Below are positions 17,020 through 25,670 of a DNA stretch of 64,000 nucleotides, in pieces. The number at the start of each line of letters is the position of its first letter. Position 1 is the first letter of the stretch. Position numbers and translations under genes: made by a program. The DNA comes from RUG100 sp034927505 (GTDB lineage Bacteria; Bacillota; Clostridia; Peptostreptococcales; Anaerovoracaceae), in assembly GCA_034927505.1 (NCBI GenBank), contig JAYFPY010000010.1, positions 92,009-156,008 on the forward strand. Reading direction: 5' to 3'. The notes below the pieces were generated by a model. It searched no databases and had not been told where the DNA came from. It was given only the letters and a program-made list of their open reading frames with translations.

Positions 17020-18597
17020 TTACCTTTTAATACTCTTTATCTTTGAATAGCTTCCGTATACAACGGCTTTCCCGCCGACGTTCCTGTAAGCTTTCACTTT
17101 ATAGTAATACTTCTTGCCTTTTTTCAGTTTCTTGTTCATCCATGATATGGTCTTTCCTTTTTTCACTGTTTTCACCAGTTTGTATTTGCCCTTCTTCGAT
17201 TTGGCTCTGTACACTTTGTAGCCCGAAGATCCGCTTACGCCTGACCATTTCACCTTCACTGCGTATTTTCCTTTTTTGTATAGCTTTATTTTATCAATGC
17301 CGCCGAGGAGCGGTTTTGCACTGACAGATGACGACATCCCGCTGAGCAGCCGGCTGCTGTCATCCAGATCTCTGAAAGCCATTACTGTATATGAGTATTC
17401 GGCCCCGGTCGTCAATCCAACATTGGTGAACCCGGCGCTGGCGCCGTTCATGATAGTTTTGATCTGTTTATATGTCCCCGCAGCACTGTCATATCCGTAT
17501 ATCATGTATCCGGTGGCTCCGTTCACAGCATCCCATGAAAGATCTATGGAATTGAACGTTCCCGAATACGCTTTGACATTGGCAGGTGCCAGAGGTCCGA
17601 CTTTGATCCTGACGATGGACGAATCCACTTTCTTCACAGAATTCGATACTTCGCAGAAATAATATCTGTCTCCGACTTCAGATGTGAGCGGCGTATATGT
17701 CGACTTTGTGGCATTGGAGATCTCTGATGCTCCTTTGACCTCATTTACATCATTTGAATACCACTGATAATCCAGACCGCTGCCCCCGGCTATGACCGAT
17801 ATCTCCTTTGCCGTTTCGCCCTGAAGATATGTGGCGTCGCCTGCGGCATCAGTTTTGATGAACGGCGCCGCATATGATATCGCTGCACTTGATGCAGCAG
17901 CCCCGGCCTTGTCCGTTACGGTCGCATCTGTTCCCGAAGTTCCTATCTTGCCGTCTTCCGGATCGGCAACCATTTCATCTCCAGTCATATTGATGCTGCC
18001 TGCAATGATACCCGGATTACCGCTGTCCGCAATGCCAACTACTTTCCCTGTGCCGTAACCCAGAGCCGTTTTCAGCTCCTGCCCGGATGCGTTTATGCCA
18101 TTGGCCTTTCCTGTCCCTGTAACAGACGCATATGTCACAGATATTTTTCCGCCGGTCTTTATTCCGTATGACCCTGCCCCGGTGCCTGTCGCAGAAACCG
18201 TTCCGCCTGTTATGACAAATGACCCTGTCGTGTTTATACCTGTATCGGTCCCGGATACCGCAAGACTGGATCCTGCTTCTCCGGTCACTGTTACATTTCC
18301 ATCAACTTTGAATGCGGTTTTTTCTGCTGTCGCAGTACTGAAACTGTTGGCCCCGCGAAGTGTGACATTAAGATCGCCGTTGGCCTCTATGAGCGTGTCC
18401 GCTGACGGCGCATAGTTTTCCAGGATAAGCCGCCCGTTGGAAAAGCTGCCCTTATGATCTTCGAAGTAGCCGCTTACTTCAGTTCCGTTGACCGTTACTT
18501 TCGTAGCCGCAGTTCCCGGCGCAGCAAAAACAGCCATTGGCGCCATGGCAACGGCAACAACAGCAGCTAATACAAAAGCTAATAATTTCTTTCTCAT
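17020..18597 (-). CDS. Secreted protein with beta-solenoid-like N-terminal region and two fibronectin type III modules
   Basis: The 525 residues begin with a clear signal peptide (MRKKLLAFVLAAVVAVAMAP, cleavage after AVFA). Residues 30-200 are short Gly/Thr/Val-rich strands (NVTLRGANSF, GSFVITGGTVSAT) like the carbohydrate-binding or beta-helix domains of clostridial surface proteins. A segment typical of Ig-like domains (YQWYSNDVNE) comes next. Two FN3 modules close the protein: APANVKAYSGTF to AYSYTVMAF, then a Lys/Tyr-rich copy (GYKVYRAKSKKGKYKLVKT, KKYYYKVKAYR). There is no wall-anchor motif; the basic C-terminus may bind wall polymers by charge. It is first in a two-gene unit with the giant protein downstream. 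Confidence 0.7.
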   Translation of the reverse strand: MRKKLLAFVLAAVVAVAMAPMAVFAAPGTAATKVTVNGTEVSGYFEDHKGSFSNGRLILENYAPSADTLIEANGDLNVTLRGANSFSTATAEKTAFKVDGNVTVTGEAGSSLAVSGTDTGINTTGSFVITGGTVSATGTGAGSYGIKTGGKISVTYASVTGTGKANGINASGQELKTALGYGTGKVVGIADSGNPGIIAGSINMTGDEMVADPEDGKIGTSGTDATVTDKAGAAASSAAISYAAPFIKTDAAGDATYLQGETAKEISVIAGGSGLDYQWYSNDVNEVKGASEISNATKSTYTPLTSEVGDRYYFCEVSNSVKKVDSSIVRIKVGPLAPANVKAYSGTFNSIDLSWDAVNGATGYMIYGYDSAAGTYKQIKTIMNGASAGFTNVGLTTGAEYSYTVMAFRDLDDSSRLLSGMSSSVSAKPLLGGIDKIKLYKKGKYAVKVKWSGVSGSSGYKVYRAKSKKGKYKLVKTVKKGKTISWMNKKLKKGKKYYYKVKAYRNVGGKAVVYGSYSKIKSIKR

Positions 18598-18669
18598 ATT
18601 ATCTAACCCTCCCCTGTAATATAGAATATTCCTTTGATTATTTGATCTCTGAATATTTGCATCACTCTA

Positions 18670-18698
18670 ATTTTACTCCTGCATTAGTGATTTGTCAA
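18670..18698 (-). promoter_or_regulatory. Promoter of the surface-protein pair, flanked by ATTTGCA repeats
   Basis: TTGACA (18693-18698), 17-bp spacer, TAAAAT (18670-18675) on the minus strand. Plus-strand ATTTGCA occurs at 18655, 18701 and 18721, that is, downstream and upstream of this promoter in the divergent intergenic region, a possible regulator site. Confidence 0.7.
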
Positions 18699-18816
18699 AT
18701 ATTTGCAGTGCCACTGTCCTATTTGCAGTTTTGGTTTTTCTATTAAGTAAACTATGCAATAGCTCTCTAATTGTGGTAAAATATTAATTGATATCAACAT
18801 TTCATCTTATTAGGGT

Positions 18817-20688
18817 ATGGGGGCGAAAGTTATGTCGGCATCAATATCGGACCGAATCAAACGGGTTGGACTATGGCTAATGATCTGCATTATTGCAGCA
18901 TCATTCTGTTTTTCTACGCATTCTAATGTTTATGCAAAAGACAAAGTCATCAAGGTCGGGTATTTTCAGTATGCCGGATATCAGGAATCGACCGATGATT
19001 ACAAATACGGTTATAATTATGAATATCTGCAGCAAATAGCTCAATACAACAACTGGGAACTGGAATTCAAAGACGAAAGTTACAGCCAATGCATCACCGA
19101 TCTGAAGAACGGCGACATTGACATAATGGGCTGCGTTTTCAAAACATCTGCCAGGCAGGATCATTTTGCTTTTCCGGATTATAACTGCGGATACGAGAGT
19201 CTCTCCCTTTATGTCAGCCGGGACAAAGATATGGCCTATAACGATTACTCTGCCATGAATGGTATGAAAGTCGGATATCTGAAGGGATCCAAGAACTACA
19301 GCGACATGAAAAAATTCTGCAGCAAGCATAATATCGATTTCAGTTCAGTAGCCCTGGATTCAGTTGATGATATCTGCAGCGGAATAAAGAGCGGACGTAT
19401 TGATGCCGGCCTGCTTGGCGGAGTGATAAACCGCACCGATTTGAAATCAGTTGCTCAGTTTGCACTGCAGCCCTTTTATTTTGTCACATCTAAAAACAAT
19501 ACCGAAGTCCTTTCCGGGCTCAATGATGCTATGGGTCAAATAAAAGCAAACGATCCAAACTGCGAAAGCGACCTCAGATCGAAATATCTGAATGCAGATT
19601 CACTGCCCCTGGTCCTCACCAAAAGCGAACAGGATTATGTAAATGATTTGGACCACAGTATCACTGTCGTATACAACGATGATCTGCCGCCTATTGCGAT
19701 GACCAGCAGCAGCGGTGATTTTGACGGCATTTCCAGTGATGTTTTCAAAATCATTTCCAAAGAAACCGGCCTCAGATTTAAATTTGTGAGCCTGCCCAGC
19801 AGCGATGAATGTATGCGCTATTTGAATTCACACAAAAACTGCATAGCAGCAAATTTCTGCTTTGATTACAACTATGCCGGGCAGCACGACCTCGCTCTTA
19901 CACAGGCCTATATCGATACGCCTATGGCTATGGTAGAAAAGAAACGTTCAGGAAAAGCGGCCGGATCCGACAGAATAGCAATAACAGACCTTATGGGTAC
20001 ATATAAATATATCAGCGAGAAAAACAACGATAAGATCCTTACATATAATTCAGTAGAAGGATGCCTCGACTCGGTCAAGAGTGGAAAAGCCAAAAAAGCT
20101 ATTATTACTTCATATGCAGCCGACTATTATCTCAATGGGCGAAAATACAAGGATCTTGAATGCATAACCGTACCGGACAACGGTATTTCAATATGCGCAG
20201 CAATGAGCGGCAACTGTAACGGCACGCTTAAAAGCATCATGGAAAAATCCGTCAGATCCATTACAGAAAATCAACGCAATGACATAATAATAAATAATAC
20301 TATGAGTTCACAGTCCATGTCCCTTTCCACTCTAATAGACAGGATGCCTGTATGGATGATCCTTCTCGTATTTTTGATTTTTATTGCATGTATAATAATG
20401 CTCCTCCTGCTCCTTTACATGAAAAAACGCTCCGCCAACAGTATGGAACGGCTTCTATGCAACGACAGGATGACAGGTCTTTACACGAAATACGGATTTG
20501 ATAAAAAAGCTTTGTCATTGATGGACAGCTTTTCATCACAGGATTTCACTGTTGTAGATATGGATATAATCGATTTCAGAGAATACAATCTTATGTATGG
20601 CTACGAAGAAGGAGACGCCCTTCTTGAATACTTGTCCCGCCATATCATAGAAGCTTTGAAAAAGGATGAGATCGCATGCCATATTTAA
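18817..20688 (+). pseudogene. Tandem periplasmic-binding-domain sensor with GGDEF domain, N-terminal part, cut by in-frame TAA
   Basis: This 623-residue frame is the front part of a membrane c-di-GMP enzyme. It has a signal/anchor helix (WLMICIIAASFCF), two SBP_bac_3 (EvgS/BvgS-type) ligand-binding domains at about 45-250 and 270-490, a transmembrane helix at about 509-535 and a degenerate GGDEF domain (MTGLYTKYGF, then YGYEEGDALLEYLSRH). The frame stops at TAA (20686-20688), where the first Gly of GGDEF should be; the next in-frame residues are GDHF. The same frame stays open to 21705. A start at 18832 (MSASISDRIKR) has a better ribosome site (GGGGG) than 18817. Alone it would yield a sensor without output domain. 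Confidence 0.75.
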
Positions 20689-20706
20689 GGCGACCATTTT
20701 CAATTT

Positions 20707-21705
20707 TTGATAAACCAAAGTATAGATCAGGTCAAAAAAAGACTTGTTGCGAAATTTGATCTGTCCATAAAGAGTGGAAAAAACGTTTCTGTATCTCTTG
20801 CATATGGGTTGTGCCGCGTGGATGACAGACATGCTGACATTAATATCGTATGTGACAAAGCCATGGCTGCAAAGGCTCTTTGCAAGACCCGCGGAGACAA
20901 GCATTACGGTATATTCGACAAAGAAGTCGATGAGTACTACAAACGTGAAAAAGTACTGATAAGCGAAGCTGAACGTGGTATGGACAACGGGGAATTCATA
21001 GCATATCTGCAGCCAAAATTCGATGTTATTACCGGTAAAGTCGTCGGTGCAGAAGCACTGGCAAGATGGCTCAGGCCCGATGGGACTCTGATCATGCCGG
21101 GAGAATTCATCCGGCCTATGGAAGATCACAGAATGATAACCCATCTGGATATGTGTATGCTTGAAAATGTATGCGCTTTCCTCCGAAATATAATAGATGC
21201 GGGGATCGAACCTGTGACAGTTTCAACTAATTTTTCCAGGCTGAATACATACACCAGCGACTTTGTCTCCGAATTATCGGCAGCCGCAGATAAATATGAC
21301 ATACCGCATGATCTCATAGAAGTAGAACTGACTGAAACAGCCTTAGAACTGGATAAGATGACCGTCATAGACATTATGGCCAAGATCCACAACGCCGGAT
21401 TCCGCATCGCTTTGGATGATTTCGGCAGCGGTTATTCATCTTTCAATATGATATGTGACGGCAGCTTTGATGTTATCAAAATCGACAAAAGCATGATCGA
21501 TGACATTGCATCCAGTGAAAAGGCAAGTTTTTTGATCGAAAGTATCATTAATATCGCCAGAAGACTTGGAATGGAAGTTGTCGCAGAAGGCGTTGAGACA
21601 TCTGAACAGATGGATGTTTTACATAATGCGGGATGCGACACCGTCCAGGGATTCTACACATCCCCTCCTGTGCCTGAAGACGATTTTATCGCATTTTTAA
21701 AATAA
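20707..21705 (+). CDS. EAL-domain c-di-GMP phosphodiesterase, C-terminal part of the interrupted sensor
   Basis: The frame is the same as that of 18817-20688 and begins just after its TAA; 20707 is only the nearest possible start (TTG), with no ribosome site. Residues 1-85 are the rest of the GGDEF domain. The EAL domain has its key residues: GAEALARW (about 115), STNFSR, EVELTET, ALDDFGSGYSSF, DVIKIDKSMI, VAEGVET and a C-terminal GFYTSPPVP, so hydrolysis of c-di-GMP to pGpG is plausible. The GGDEF half (GDHF) lacks the catalytic Glu. Whether the part is made depends on readthrough, re-initiation or the stop being an error. Confidence 0.7.
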   Translation: MINQSIDQVKKRLVAKFDLSIKSGKNVSVSLAYGLCRVDDRHADINIVCDKAMAAKALCKTRGDKHYGIFDKEVDEYYKREKVLISEAERGMDNGEFIAYLQPKFDVITGKVVGAEALARWLRPDGTLIMPGEFIRPMEDHRMITHLDMCMLENVCAFLRNIIDAGIEPVTVSTNFSRLNTYTSDFVSELSAAADKYDIPHDLIEVELTETALELDKMTVIDIMAKIHNAGFRIALDDFGSGYSSFNMICDGSFDVIKIDKSMIDDIASSEKASFLIESIINIARRLGMEVVAEGVETSEQMDVLHNAGCDTVQGFYTSPPVPEDDFIAFLK

Positions 21706-21744
21706 CAACCGGTGCCTCTTTCAAATGAATATATCGATTAAAAA

Positions 21745-21820
21745 TGGTGGAGCATAGGGGGATCGAACCCCTGGCCTCCAGATTGCGAACCTGGCGCTCT
21801 CCCGGCTGAGCTAATGCCCC
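21745..21820 (-). tRNA. tRNA-Ala (anticodon CGC)
   Basis: A 76-nt cloverleaf with encoded CCA. The acceptor stem GGGGCAT/ATGCTCC holds the G3-U70 pair that identifies alanine tRNAs. The D arm is AGCTCAGCCGGGAGAGC, the anticodon loop TTCGCAA gives CGC (codon GCG), and the T loop is GGTTCGATCC. Confidence 0.95.
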
Positions 21821-21875
21821 ACAACGCATTTATTATATAATCTGCGTCGTCATCTTTCAAGAGTTTTCATCTGAT

Positions 21876-22211
21876 TCAAGTCAGGTCCAGCTTGCGAAAT
21901 ATTTCATCCATATTTCGTTTACCATATATTATCCTTGTGATATAAATAATCTCCCCTGTAAAATCAGGAAGATAGTACATAATATAATTATCCACTATCT
22001 TCTTCCTCACTTCTGTACCCGGTAAATATTCATTGACCACAGGAGAGCCGCTTTCCGGAAATGATCCCACTTCTTCAATGGATTCCTGTAAAAGATCCAC
22101 AAAATCTGCTGCTGCCTGTGGCTTTGATAATTCTAATGCAATATAAGAAACAATGCCATCCAAGTCAGCCTCTGCTTTTTGTGTGAGCTGATACTTGAAT
22201 TTAGACTCCAT
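21876..22211 (-). CDS. RelE/ParE-family toxin
   Basis: The 111-residue protein has the RelE/ParE fold pattern: an N-terminal strand (KYQLTQKAEADLDGIVSYI), two helices, and C-terminal strands VRKKIVDNYIMYYLPD and IIYITRIIYGKRN, where the basic and aromatic residues lie in the active or gyrase-binding surface. Members are mRNA interferases or gyrase poisons; the Arg-Lys-rich core with YI-YYL fits ParE/RelE without deciding between them. It overlaps the antitoxin gene by 11 nt, the usual antitoxin-first order with coupled translation. Confidence 0.9.
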   Translation of the reverse strand: MESKFKYQLTQKAEADLDGIVSYIALELSKPQAAADFVDLLQESIEEVGSFPESGSPVVNEYLPGTEVRKKIVDNYIMYYLPDFTGEIIYITRIIYGKRNMDEIFRKLDLT

Positions 22212-22458
22212 ATTTAGTCCTTATATTTTTGATTGCTGTATCTCCATCAACAGTTCGTCCGTTTTTGATATCTTCCAAGCCTTCCATCACAGTTTTCGCT
22301 TCATACATTTTCTGCATCGTTTTTTCGTAATACTCGATATCCATAACAACTAAGCGGCCATATCCATTCTTTGTGACATAGACCGGCCCCTCTTCCTCCG
22401 CACAACGGCGTTCAACTTCAACTGTGTTCTTTAAATCTCTCATAGGAATGATCTGCAT
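22201..22458 (-). CDS. Phd/YefM-family antitoxin
   Basis: The 85-residue protein begins MQIIPMRDLKNTVEVERRC and continues VYVTKNGYGRLVVMDIEYYE, the N-terminal DNA-binding dimer fold of Phd/YefM antitoxins. The C-terminal half (MEGLEDIKNGRTVDGDTAI) would wrap the toxin. It starts the TA operon behind AAGAAGGTGAT and a promoter inside a perfect inverted repeat, which fits autorepression. Confidence 0.9.
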   Translation of the reverse strand: MQIIPMRDLKNTVEVERRCAEEEGPVYVTKNGYGRLVVMDIEYYEKTMQKMYEAKTVMEGLEDIKNGRTVDGDTAIKNIRTKYGV

Positions 22459-22475
22459 GATATCACCTTCTTCCT

Positions 22476-22513
22476 TGTGGCTATATTATACCTCATATTA
22501 AGCCACAGCTCAA
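22476..22513 (-). promoter_or_regulatory. Toxin-antitoxin promoter embedded in an operator-like inverted repeat
   Basis: TTGAGC (22508-22513), 17-bp spacer, TATAAT (22485-22490). The perfect arms TGTGGCT (22476-22482) and AGCCACA (22501-22507) bracket the -10 box. This is the expected place for an autoregulatory Phd-type operator. Confidence 0.8.
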
Positions 22514-22537
22514 GACGTATTCGTTTTTACGTCACAT

Positions 22538-22567
22538 CCAAAAAGAACTCGCCATGCGAGTCCTTCC
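22538..22567 (-). terminator. Terminator downstream of rlmD
   Basis: On the minus strand GGACTCGC pairs with GCGAGTTC around an ATG loop and is followed by TTTTTGG. It lies about 95 nt after the rlmD stop and upstream of the TA promoter, insulating the two units. Confidence 0.75.
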
Positions 22568-22658
22568 GGTTTGTAAAATGAATGAGAGGATTGAGATGTT
22601 ATGAATAAGAATTAATTATCTTATGGGCCTATATTAACCCGGCTTCCTTAAAAGCATC

Positions 22659-24104
22659 TTAAACGATAGATATTCTTTTGAGCAAAGCAACGCACTCTGT
22701 ATGAGATGTCCAGGCAAAATTGTCAAATGGGGCGGCTTTGACGAATGTGTATCCTTTTTCTGTGAACGTTTTCACATCCCGGGCCATGGTTGCAGGATCG
22801 CAGGACATGTATACTATCCGCTCCGGTGATATGGCTGCGACGCTGTCGATCAACGCGGTATGACAGCCGGCTCTTGGCGGATCCAGTATGACCACGTCGG
22901 CGTTCTGGGCCGTCTGCCGCAGCTTTTCACTGAAATCCGTATCTGATCTGCCCGGTTTATCGTCCGGCTTTTCCGCCTGCAGTTTAGGCAATTCGACCTC
23001 TGCTTTGCCGCATATGTACCCTGCGTTCACGATGCCGTTGAGCACAGCGTTCCTGTTTGCGTCGAGAACAGCCTGCCTGACAGATTCGATCCCCAGAACA
23101 AACCCGGCCTCGTCTGCGCACCAGAGCCCGATAGAACCGACGCCGCAGTACAAATCCAGGACGTTTTCAGTCCCGGTCAATCCGGCATACTCTTTGACCT
23201 TGTCGTACATGATAACAGTCATTGCAGGATCCACCTGATAGAAACTATCCGGAGATATTTCCAGATCCAGCTTTCCCATCTTTTCCTTTATCACTTTACC
23301 GCCGGCTATGGCCATCTGATCTTTGCCGTTGTCCACTATAACGCTTTCCAACGATCCTCCGGCTGCGTAAACGGCCTCGTCCAGCAGGCCGACCAGCTTT
23401 GCGCTGTTGGGTATGGCTTTTCCGTGTATGTGGAATATGACCATGACCTCGCCGGTGCCGAAAGCCGTCCTCACCGTCATGGATCTCATCAGACCCTGAT
23501 CCCATTTTTCGTCATAAGCCGTGATGTTGTCTTCAGTCATGAACTGCCGAACAGCATCCGCAGCCGCCATTGCAGTCCCGGTCTGGAGCATGCACTCTTC
23601 GCAGTCGACCACATCATGGCTTTTCAATTTGTTGAACCCTATTGCCACAGGCCCCAGGTTCTCTATTACGCCTCCTTTGCGCTTTATATTGCCGCCGGTG
23701 CTGATCTGCATCACCGCCTTGTTCCGATAGGCAAAAGGCTCTGAGAGAGCCTCTATGGGCTCTACATCGGGGTCTTCCAGCCCGCCCAGCCTGATCAGCT
23801 TATCCTTTACCTGTTTTTCCTTTATCGCCAGCTGTCCTTCATGAGAGGTTTCATAATAAGGACATCCGCCGCATTCCCCTGCATATCTGCACACTGACTC
23901 GACCCGCCATTTAGACGGCTCGATTATATTTTCCACACGGCCGAAGGCATATCTCTTCTTTACCTTAGTCAGACAGACCTTCGCCTTGTCTCCTACCACA
24001 GTTCCGGCCGCAAAAACAGTCAGGCCATCGGCTCTGCCGATGCCCTGTCCCTGCTCACTCATATCTGTTATTTCGATTTCAACTATCTGTCCTTTTTCAA
24101 ACAT
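22659..24104 (-). CDS. rlmD: 23S rRNA (uracil-C5) methyltransferase, RumA/RlmCD family
   Basis: SAM-dependent m5U methyltransferase of 23S rRNA (U1939 and possibly U747 as in Bacillus RlmCD). The 481-residue protein has an N-terminal TRAM domain (IEITDMSEQGQGIGRADGL), the iron-sulfur cysteines CRYAGECGGCPYYE plus CEECM, the SAM motif NVLDLYCGVGSIGLW, the motif LDPPRAGCH and the catalytic Cys loop YMSCDPATMARD. An insertion rich in charged residues (about 375-400) before the DPPR motif is slightly unusual. It follows the thioesterase gene by one nucleotide, so both are cotranscribed. Confidence 0.92.
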   Translation of the reverse strand: MFEKGQIVEIEITDMSEQGQGIGRADGLTVFAAGTVVGDKAKVCLTKVKKRYAFGRVENIIEPSKWRVESVCRYAGECGGCPYYETSHEGQLAIKEKQVKDKLIRLGGLEDPDVEPIEALSEPFAYRNKAVMQISTGGNIKRKGGVIENLGPVAIGFNKLKSHDVVDCEECMLQTGTAMAAADAVRQFMTEDNITAYDEKWDQGLMRSMTVRTAFGTGEVMVIFHIHGKAIPNSAKLVGLLDEAVYAAGGSLESVIVDNGKDQMAIAGGKVIKEKMGKLDLEISPDSFYQVDPAMTVIMYDKVKEYAGLTGTENVLDLYCGVGSIGLWCADEAGFVLGIESVRQAVLDANRNAVLNGIVNAGYICGKAEVELPKLQAEKPDDKPGRSDTDFSEKLRQTAQNADVVILDPPRAGCHTALIDSVAAISPERIVYMSCDPATMARDVKTFTEKGYTFVKAAPFDNFAWTSHTECVALLKRISIV

Positions 24105-24105
24105 A

Positions 24106-24528
24106 TCAGTCTTTGCCCTCTTCAGCTTTCATAATACTGTACAGCTCCGGATAGTCCCTCCTCAGCCTGATCGGCTTCAGGTCCGGATCTGTTACCGGAT
24201 GAGTGCTGGTCCCTGTAACGCATACCTGACCGGTATCCGCATTGACTATATCATAAGCCATTATAGCCGTTGCACCCTTCAACTTTTTCAGCCATGTTTT
24301 TATGATCAGCCGGTCGTCGTATCTGGCCGGCGTCTTGTAGTCTATCTCTATGTGAGACACAGGAAGCCATATTCCTTCCTGCTCCATCCTCTTGTAGGGA
24401 TATCCCACCTGTCTGAGCCATTCTGTCCTGCCTTTTTCGAACCATCTTATATAATTTGCATTGTAAACGATGCCCATGGCATCAGTGTCTCCGTAGATCA
24501 CTCTAACTTCACAGTCTCTTGTTTTCAT
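24106..24528 (-). CDS. Acyl-CoA thioesterase, YbgC/4HBT hotdog family
   Basis: The 140-residue protein is a hotdog-fold thioesterase. The catalytic signature YGDTDAMGIVYNANYIRWFE has the active-site Asp and the helix start typical of 4-hydroxybenzoyl-CoA/YbgC enzymes; GRTEWLRQVG and IEIDYKTPARYDD are also conserved positions. Such enzymes hydrolyse short or aromatic acyl-CoA or acyl-ACP; the substrate is unknown. It is upstream of rlmD with almost no gap. Confidence 0.88.
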   Translation of the reverse strand: MKTRDCEVRVIYGDTDAMGIVYNANYIRWFEKGRTEWLRQVGYPYKRMEQEGIWLPVSHIEIDYKTPARYDDRLIIKTWLKKLKGATAIMAYDIVNADTGQVCVTGTSTHPVTDPDLKPIRLRRDYPELYSIMKAEEGKD

Positions 24529-24644
24529 AATTGCCTCCGGTAAATAATTTTATCAATTTTATCAGGTTTTGTAAACTGAATTCCCTTTATTCGACCTTAC
24601 CCCTGTGTTATAATCACGTTAGACATAAACCGAGGAGGATCTAA

Positions 24645-25109
24645 ATGAGCAGAAACAAAGTAATACTTTTGATCGTTGGACTGGTCGCACTGTACCTGCT
24701 GCTGCCGAAGACCGGCGTGGGAGGCATCATCAAAGCCAACATGATAGCCATTGCGCCGTATGTCCTTCTTTTCATCATAATCTGGCTCCTGGTGACCATC
24801 AACATGCTGAAGAGAGCCATGAAAAAACTCAATGAAGAAATAAATGACGCCAATGCACTTTCCGTTTCCAAGATGATGAACATAACATTCGACGTCAAAC
24901 GGTTCATGGGCGAAGGCAATCTGATAGATCTTTACAACAGGGCAAACATAGCAACAAACGTTTCCTTTCATACAAAAGAGCTTCTGTACAATTCTATGCG
25001 CAGGAAGAGGATAAAAGTTCCTGTTCCTTCATCAGGGAAAAAGGACGCATCTGCATCCATAAAAGGAAAAGCGAACCCAAACAAGAAGAAAAAAAGAAAA
25101 ACCCGATAA
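24645..25109 (+). CDS. Small membrane protein with basic C-terminal tail, unknown function
   Basis: The 154-residue product is not recognised. Residues 5-20 (VILLIVGLVALYLLL) and 33-55 (IAPYVLLFIIIWLLVTI) are hydrophobic helices. The next 65 residues are soluble and helical (MKKLNEEINDANALSVSKMM). The last 35 are extremely lysine-rich with KGKANPNKKKKRKTR, which could contact nucleic acid or acidic lipid. A good AGGAGG site and a TATAAT at 24609-24614 (no clear -35) support expression on the plus strand against mostly minus neighbours. Confidence 0.65.
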   Translation: MSRNKVILLIVGLVALYLLLPKTGVGGIIKANMIAIAPYVLLFIIIWLLVTINMLKRAMKKLNEEINDANALSVSKMMNITFDVKRFMGEGNLIDLYNRANIATNVSFHTKELLYNSMRRKRIKVPVPSSGKKDASASIKGKANPNKKKKRKTR

Positions 25110-25147
25110 AAAATCAGGGCAGTTGACACTTAGTCTCCTGTCCTGAT
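25107..25147 (-). terminator. Terminator between convergent genes (mainly minus strand)
   Basis: A 10-bp stem, ATCAGGGCAG with CTGTCCTGAT (one G-U), has a 15-nt loop. On the minus strand it is followed by six T, ending the symporter-unknown operon. On the plus side only AT-rich sequence follows. Confidence 0.8.
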
Positions 25148-25166
25148 ATTTATAATATGCTTCTTG

Positions 25167-25670
25167 TCAGTCGTCTAATATCACAAGACCTCCGTCAATG
25201 GCATCCACCATTATGAAATAATCCAGGTCTTCTTTATCAAGACATCTGACGATATAGAATTTTTTGTGAAAATACTTTTCTTCCGTGGTATGTATCTTCG
25301 GAGTGTGCATCAGCTTTGCCTTGTTCAGATACAGCTTCAGCACGAAATCATAGGCCAGATGATTTGCTTTGTCGTCATCTATGGTCTCTCCAATGATCAG
25401 TTCCTCGTCAACATCCTCACGATCGTACTGAGGATCTCCCCTTCCTTCGGCAGGTCGTCCAACAGCCAGATCGACTATACAGTAAGCTTTCTTTTTCAGC
25501 TGGCTGAGTTTTCCCTTTTTACCTACGTCCAGGTCGTATTTTATCAGTTTGTACGGATAGTACACTGACCTGATGTCAGCTATGTGCACCGTTCCGTCAG
25601 TGTTGACTATGGCGCGCATAGCATCTTCAGGCGTATATTCCGCTCTTAATATTTCCAGTGTTTTTAGCAT
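25167..25670 (-). CDS. Conserved-looking hypothetical protein coupled to a symporter
   Basis: The 167-residue soluble protein is not recognised. It is rich in aspartate and lysine; residues 30-65 contain SVYYPYKLIKYDLDVG and AYCIVDLAVGRPAEG, and the C-terminus is FIMVDAIDGGLVILDD. No signal peptide, membrane helix or cysteine cluster is present. Its start overlaps the last 7 nt of the symporter gene, so it is translationally coupled and is the third gene of the 27474-25167 operon. This ties it to transport or to handling of the transported solute, without direct evidence. Confidence 0.6.
   Translation of the reverse strand: MLKTLEILRAEYTPEDAMRAIVNTDGTVHIADIRSVYYPYKLIKYDLDVGKKGKLSQLKKKAYCIVDLAVGRPAEGRGDPQYDREDVDEELIIGETIDDDKANHLAYDFVLKLYLNKAKLMHTPKIHTTEEKYFHKKFYIVRCLDKEDLDYFIMVDAIDGGLVILDD

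Noticed and set aside
20686..20688. Selenocysteine or pyrrolysine readthrough of the internal stop
   Set aside because: The codon is TAA, which neither UGA- nor UAG-based recoding uses.
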